From Flammula alnicola (taxonomy: Eukaryota; Basidiomycota; Agaricomycetes; Agaricales; Strophariaceae), in assembly GCA_015499995.1 (NCBI GenBank), contig JADNRV010000558.1:1-24917 (forward strand): DNA of 24,917 bases. The letters are read 5' to 3'. Shown piece after piece: positions 19,665-24,917 of this stretch; position 1 is the first letter of the stretch, and the number at the start of each line of letters is the position of its first letter. Position numbers and translations under genes: made by a program. Below the pieces are notes generated by a model. That model had not been told where the DNA came from. It saw only the letters and a list, made by a program, of their open reading frames with translations, and did no database searches.

Positions 19665-21664
19665 ATTGAATCAATGACCTTTTCTATGGCCGGAGTCGAC
19701 GTGGAGTCGACTACTATGACTTGGTGGATGCAATTTATGACGCTATTCTTGCCATGCATCGCGCCACAATGCGCCTTGTGGTGTCATGGAGCGCGGTTAT
19801 AGTGCTATCATTACCGACGATGAGTCAATAATTGCGGTTTACACGTGGAGATGAGCCATAGAGTACGCACCCAATGATCACACGCTGTCGCATAGTGGAC
19901 TTCTTAAACCGATCATGGGCTCTGTAAGTTTCCGTATCATTTGGAGGTTGACAGATATGTATATATGTTTTGTTTAACCGAAGAGGATGTTGTCATAGGT
20001 CGCACGATTGGAATAGGGAGTCGTAGGGCTACATACCTGCTGCGTTTTTAACGATCGCTTGTGAAAGTTCGAGGTTTACCCAATGGCGGAATGTCCCATG
20101 CAGAGACATGAAATAAAAATCCAACGCCCGAAAAGGCCCAAAAACCGAAAGGCAACAATCTCGTGCAGACGCTGAGAGACAGGGCGGAACGTAGCCCCAA
20201 CGTAGCCCTTAAATCCAAGGGACGAAGATGCTCCTATCAACTGAAATTTTTCCTCGAGATAAGGCCGCCCAGAGGTGCCACGAAGAGCAACAAACCAGAA
20301 TGCGAATGCTATGAAGGAGACGGTTTGTGATCAGATGGTACGGTTTAAAAAGGTCTGGCGGATCGCGTAGATTAGATTAGATACGGATCAGTGGCTGTGC
20401 ACAATTCACTATGTGTGCCAGCGCTCACCTTAATCCACCACACCTGCGACGCTATCCGCACGGCTCTGCCTTTCCTATCGTCTGCCAGCCCGAGAGCGGT
20501 CCACCTGGACTACCCCAGCCTGTTGAAGAGACGCGACTAGGCACAAAGGCAGGCGTAATAGCGGAAGGTCTAAAAGAACAATGGATGAGTTATTGGTGCA
20601 CCCTTTCAAGTCCATACAGCGGAGCAATCTCGCTACAGGCGGCAGAGTCACAGTCTTCCAGCCCCCGCGAGCCAAGGGAGTCGAAGAAGAATTTCAAGAA
20701 ACGGGAAGGTCTTGCCAGCGTCCTAGGAGTTGACTTCAGAAGCTTTTGGTCAACACCAATACGTGGACTTCGCCTCGGACGTGACTCAGACTGTGCCTGT
20801 GTAGCCCAACACTGAATAGAAGGACTCGGATCAACTGAAAACGGCATTTGCAATTATCTTTCTGGTGCTTGTCAGTCGTCTCCTGGTTCGGAGCGTTATC
20901 CAGCTGGCAACTTGGTTTTACAAGGAGTAGCTCGACGACCTTGTCGCCGCTCTGTCACTTAATCTTGTCCAAGGGTGTGAGCTCATGATCACATAGACCT
21001 CCCGATTGTGCAACTTGTATTATGCCACTTCCATTTCAATAAACCCCTGATACGACGGCTGAATCGACTCTTTGTCGCATCTCCAACTATCTCACGTTAT
21101 CACTGCCAAGCGAGTTGAAGTGAAGTTCTGAATGTCGCGATGCCTAAACTGTTCAACCTCTTGTTATCTTACACACAGTCGTCGGGTATCTCGTTCTACA
21201 ACTGGAGTTAACAATATGGACCATTTACTGCCACGCCGGCACCAGCTACGACACTGCTCACTAAAAAGAGCGGGATTACAATGACGAATCGTGCGCAAAA
21301 CTATATCTATGTGACGAGCTTGCTGCTGCTCGCGCACGAAGAATGTGAGCTGGAACCTTTTGTTTGTTCTAGCGGCTTTGAGAATTTGGAATTAGATCGT
21401 TCCAGCTTGGGGCGAACGACTGGGTCCAGCGAGGGCCTGTCCTTGAAGCTATTTTTAATTGACCCGAATTGTTTGGCCGAGCTTCTTCAAGCCTTGAACC
21501 GCATACAGACAAACTTCCTTGGGTCAAATGATCTTATCTCGCTCCTTCCATGTGCACCACGCCAAACCCAGCGATGGTTCGTGATTAATGCATGATTCCC
21601 CGAGGAGGATGTTACATCCTTAAAACCATACGAGTCTACGTTTCATTTTCCCTCGATATCTACC
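19665..21664. other. No supported gene; transporter upstream region
   Basis: Two mid-size plus-strand open frames occur. One is 20411-20815 (134 codons, rich in Ser, Pro and Arg). The other is 21281-21595 (104 codons, starting MTNRAQNYIYVTSLLLLAHE). Neither has a recognised family or promoter, and both lack the intron density of the true genes nearby. A short GATTA triplication sits near 20370-20385. The last 70 bases, with a pyrimidine-rich leader, precede the transporter start. Confidence 0.4.
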
Positions 21665-24600
21665 ATGGACCACCAACATGACCTTGCAGGCGAGAAGACC
21701 TCGTCTGGGTTTCTCAAGCAAGAGAACATTGGAGCAAGAGGGGACGTGGACACTGTTGTTCGACCGCCTTCGTATGGCGACGAAAAGTCGTCCAATGCAC
21801 CGGAAGACCTGCATAAAGCCGACTTGGCTGAACTGGACTCGGCTCAGATTGGAGAGGTTTTTGCAGACGGCCCACGGTTAATTGATCTTGGCGCAGACGG
21901 AAAGGAACGGCCTATAGGTGGGCACCGAATAATTTGACACCCATGAGCTCGGTATATCTGATCCCTTGAACTACAGAAACTGATGCAGATTATGCAACTC
22001 GTCTTGTATCCCTGGATAATGACCCCACCCTTCCTATCTGGACATTCCGGATGTGGTTTTTGTCATTGGGGCTGTCTTGTTTCGCAGCTGTTCTGGGCCA
22101 GATTTTCGTAACCGACTACGGAGAACTTGGATCGTAGCTAATCCAATACGAAGTACTTCCGTCCCCAAACTGTGCGCTTATTCGTCGTAATCATAGTCTC
22201 GCCACTGAATCCGTTGATTGTCTGCCATAGGTTCAAGTTAGCCAGCTTTTCTTGCAGGTAAGGCAATAGAATTTAAGATGTGTTGCTGCGGTAAATTCAT
22301 GCACTACGTACGACAGATTATATCCTACATCCTCGGGAAGGTGAATTCTAAATCACTCTCCTAAATTTGTCTCTAAAATCTCTAATCAGGCTATGGACGA
22401 AATCATTCCCGGTCCAGGGGAGAACTCACGATTCAAAACCGCCGACAACGAATTTTGGAGGTATGTAAAATTCGACGATTCTAGGAATACATCTTCATAT
22501 GTTCGATACTGTCAGATTCATGAACCCGGGCCCGTTTAGTGAGTACTCATGACTCTGCTTCTTTATCGCATAGTGGCTGAGAAACTTAAAGACATCAAGG
22601 AGCACGTCGCCATCACAATCATGGCGTCCACTGCATCATCTTCTGCACTGGCGATTAGCATATTTGCAGCTCAGGATTTATACTACAATGTGCGACCTAA
22701 TGCCGCTATTGGCATCTTTACGTGGGTTCAATACTGTCTTCTGTTGTCTAAGATTTTCTGACCATAGTCGCCGGTAGTTTGATTGGATCTCAGCTAATTG
22801 GATACGGCACTGCTGGTATGTCAATCTCTGCGTAAACTATAGATCCCTAGTGCAAATTTGACGCACTGCCTTCATTGGCCCAGGTGTCATGAGGAGTTTC
22901 CTGGTCTATCCCACATTCGCTGTGTACCCGCAGCTGATGCCGACCGTGCAATTGTTTGAGGCTCTGCACAGAGGCCAAGCAGCTGTGACGCAGAAAAAGC
23001 GACTCAAATTCTTCTGGGTTATTTTTGTAGCCATCTTTGTCTGGGAATGGTTCCCGGTAAGATTTTTTTGCGTGCTGTTGTTGTTTTGGCTGACTCTCTT
23101 GATTAGGAATATATTGCCCCGTTTGTCATCCATCACTCCACCCACATTCCCACACTCATTTTTCATCTAGAACGCTCACCGGGATCAGCATCTTCTGTCT
23201 TGCAGATCAGAATAGCGCATGGTTCACTCGAGTCTTTGGTCAGAAAATCCGTGCTATTTCACTGTCCACACTGACTCAATCTCATCAAGGTGGTGCGGCT
23301 GGTAATGAGGGTCTGGGAGCCTTTTCTATCTGCTTCGACTGGGCGTATGTTGGTGCCGGTGGAGGGTCAATCGGATCACTTTTTACGCCTCTCGCCACTC
23401 AACTATCGCTTTATTCTGGATGCGCAGTCTGCATGTCAGTTCATTCACTGACAGCCTTCCATCATCTGTGTCGACTAACGTACTGCTTTTTAGGATTGCA
23501 TTCTCTGCTTGCTATGCAATGAACACGTGGCATGCGCAGAACTTCCCCTTCTTGACTCAACTTCTGTATTCCGAGAACGGTAAGCATTTACATTCACTAT
23601 CGAACGGTGTGATTTCGACACAATGGCTTGTAGGGACTGAGTATGACCAACTCTCGATCCTGAATCCCGATTTTACGCTTAACCAGAGAAGTTGGCAATA
23701 CAGGTAATATTGCCGTCTTATGCACTCTCAATGGCCCATTCATTGCTGATCTATCGTATCAGGGTTTGCCGTGGTATGCTGCTTCTCAATTGCTGTTCAA
23801 AATCAGCAGAACCATGTATATCGGAGGTTAGCATCTCTTACCTTAGAGTTTTATTAATGACAACGTCTAACTTGAACTAACATTCCAGCTGCGATAACTC
23901 ACTTTTTCCTCTGGCACTCCAACACTGTCTACAAGATTATTCGAGGCTATCAAGTACGTAAAGTTGTATCCAAATCATTTAGATATGAAGTTGACGCCTC
24001 TTCTGAAGACCTCTGAATGCGATGACCCACATTACTTGAAGATGAAGGTATGGCGAATGTCCTTGCTGCATTCGCTCAAGTATAACCAGGTCCGATATGC
24101 AGGTTTATAAAGAGATCTCTAACTGGTGGTACTTAACCATTTTTATCGGAACCACCGCCATGGCTCTTGCTACCACATATGCGGCGAAGTCCGGTCTTCC
24201 CTGGTGGGGTCTGTTCGTAGCACTCATATTTGCGTGGATGTTTGTGCCAATTATTGGAACTGTGAGTTTTCTACTTGACTCGTTGAATACAGTCGCTCAA
24301 TCTCATTCTTATAGCTCAATGCGACTGTCGGATACGCCCCAAGCATAGAGAATATGGTTCAAGTAAGGATCTTCTCTCCGCCTACAGATCTCATCCTGAA
24401 TGCAAGCTTTGTAGATGCTAGGAGGCGCAATGATTCCGGGAAAGCCCGTTGCGAATATGTACTTCACAATGTACGGTTATAACCCAGTTGTACAATCTCT
24501 GAATCTGCTTCGTGACCTTAAACTCGTATGCAACTTTCTCTTCGAACCTTGAATCACGCTAAATTCCATCCAGGGTCAATATACGAAGTTACCTCCTCGC

Positions 24601-24917
24601 GTAACCTTCACTGTTCAAGTGATTGGAACCATTATAGTGCGGACTGTTTCCTGTTAACTGGAGCAATACTAACGTAAATTTTCGACATGCAGGGAGGACT
24701 CTTGAATTTCGTGATCATGAAGGTCAGGGGAATCCCTGTCAAATTATGACCTGACAGTGCCTTACTTTGTCTTTGCCAGACCGTCCTCGGCGCACAGAGA
24801 GAGGTTTTACGAAGTGTCCAGGGCACGAACGTGTGGTCCGGTCAACAAGTAGGTTCTTCAAACCCATGTCGATGACGTGAGAAATCATAATGCCTCGATA
24901 TCAGGTTCAATCCTACA
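21665..24917 (+). CDS. Oligopeptide transporter (OPT family), 3' end outside window, one frame break
   Basis: Proton-coupled importer of small peptides (possibly glutathione or metal-peptide complexes); multi-pass membrane protein. Exons: 21665-21917, 21977-22107, 22154-22171, 22231-22257, 22317-22340, 22390-22460, 22516-22538, 22592-22721, 22778-22815, 22884-23056, 23107-23120, 23171-23238, 23290-23434, 23494-23579, 23634-23703, 23763-23826, 23889-23953, 24009-24047, 24103-24261, 24315-24362, 24415-24525, 24574-24636, 24693-24722, 24780-24848, 24905 onward. About 644 residues are visible; family members are usually 700-900. OPT signatures: PTLPIWTFRMWFLSLGLSCF, YFRPQT, NPGPFNIKEHVAITIMAS, GGGSIGSLFTPL, NTWHAQNFPF, SGLPWWGLFVAL and GGAMIPGKPVANMYF. 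The N-terminal 85 residues are a polar cytosolic tail. Between FTLNQ and GLPWYAASQ (about 23680-23703) the frame slips by one base; no alternative splice site mends it. Confidence 0.93.

Noticed and set aside
20582..20740. Weak resemblance of DELLVHPFKSIQRS to the N-terminus of MOSC-domain proteins
   Set aside because: Only six to eight residues agree, the frame stops soon after, and none of the later domain motifs are present.
22722..22777. Apparent second frame break in the transporter at the ACCATAG acceptor (22761-22767)
   Set aside because: Using the next AG (GCCGGTAG, ending 22777) gives IFT joined to LIGSQLIGYGTAG in perfect frame, so no mutation is needed there.
1..24917. CRISPR arrays, tRNA or rRNA genes, viral or toxin genes, biosynthetic gene cluster
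   Set aside because: No spaced identical repeats, no tRNA-like cloverleaf with a TTCGA arm, no rRNA core motifs, no polymerase or capsid-like frames and no synthase genes were seen. The four firm genes belong to unrelated processes.

Overview
The window comes from a filamentous basidiomycete, most likely an Agaricomycete. The genes carry many short GT-AG introns (about 43-90 nt, often 55-65), include exons as small as 6 nt, and encode basidiomycete-type proteins: a White Collar-1 photoreceptor without a GATA zinc finger, a leucine-type laccase and a fungal oligopeptide transporter. There are no bacterial operons, CRISPR arrays, rRNA or tRNA genes.

Layout: 1-2000 shows no gene I can support. 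2001-4976 (minus) is a wc-1-like blue-light photoreceptor. 5358-6179 (minus) is ribosomal protein L10 (uL16) in four coding exons, with a probable 5' UTR intron up to 6428. From 6.4 to 16.2 kb is a gene-poor, repeat-bearing stretch. It holds weak small-ORF candidates, one 183-codon orphan ORF, a probable solo LTR (11174-11743) flanked by GCCAG, a GC-rich palindromic patch, and a two-cluster ACCGGTCT inverted-repeat element (12183-12680). 16233-19060 (plus) is a 20-exon secreted laccase with its own TATA box. 19264-19664 holds a small coding-looking fragment of unknown family. 21665-24917 (plus) is an oligopeptide transporter (OPT family) cut by the window end, with 25 exons visible and one apparent single-base frame break.

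The four firm genes belong to unrelated processes: light sensing, translation, extracellular phenol oxidation and peptide uptake. I see no operon-like or cluster logic beyond proximity. The most notable features are the micro-exons that split the copper-ligand motifs of the laccase, the one-base frame break in the transporter, an awkward frame transition near the wc-1 N-terminus, and the repeat cluster at 11.2-12.7 kb. I did not find a convincing new multi-gene system. All exon models were spliced by eye from GT/AG sites, reading frame and remembered family conservation; no alignment or transcript data were used.
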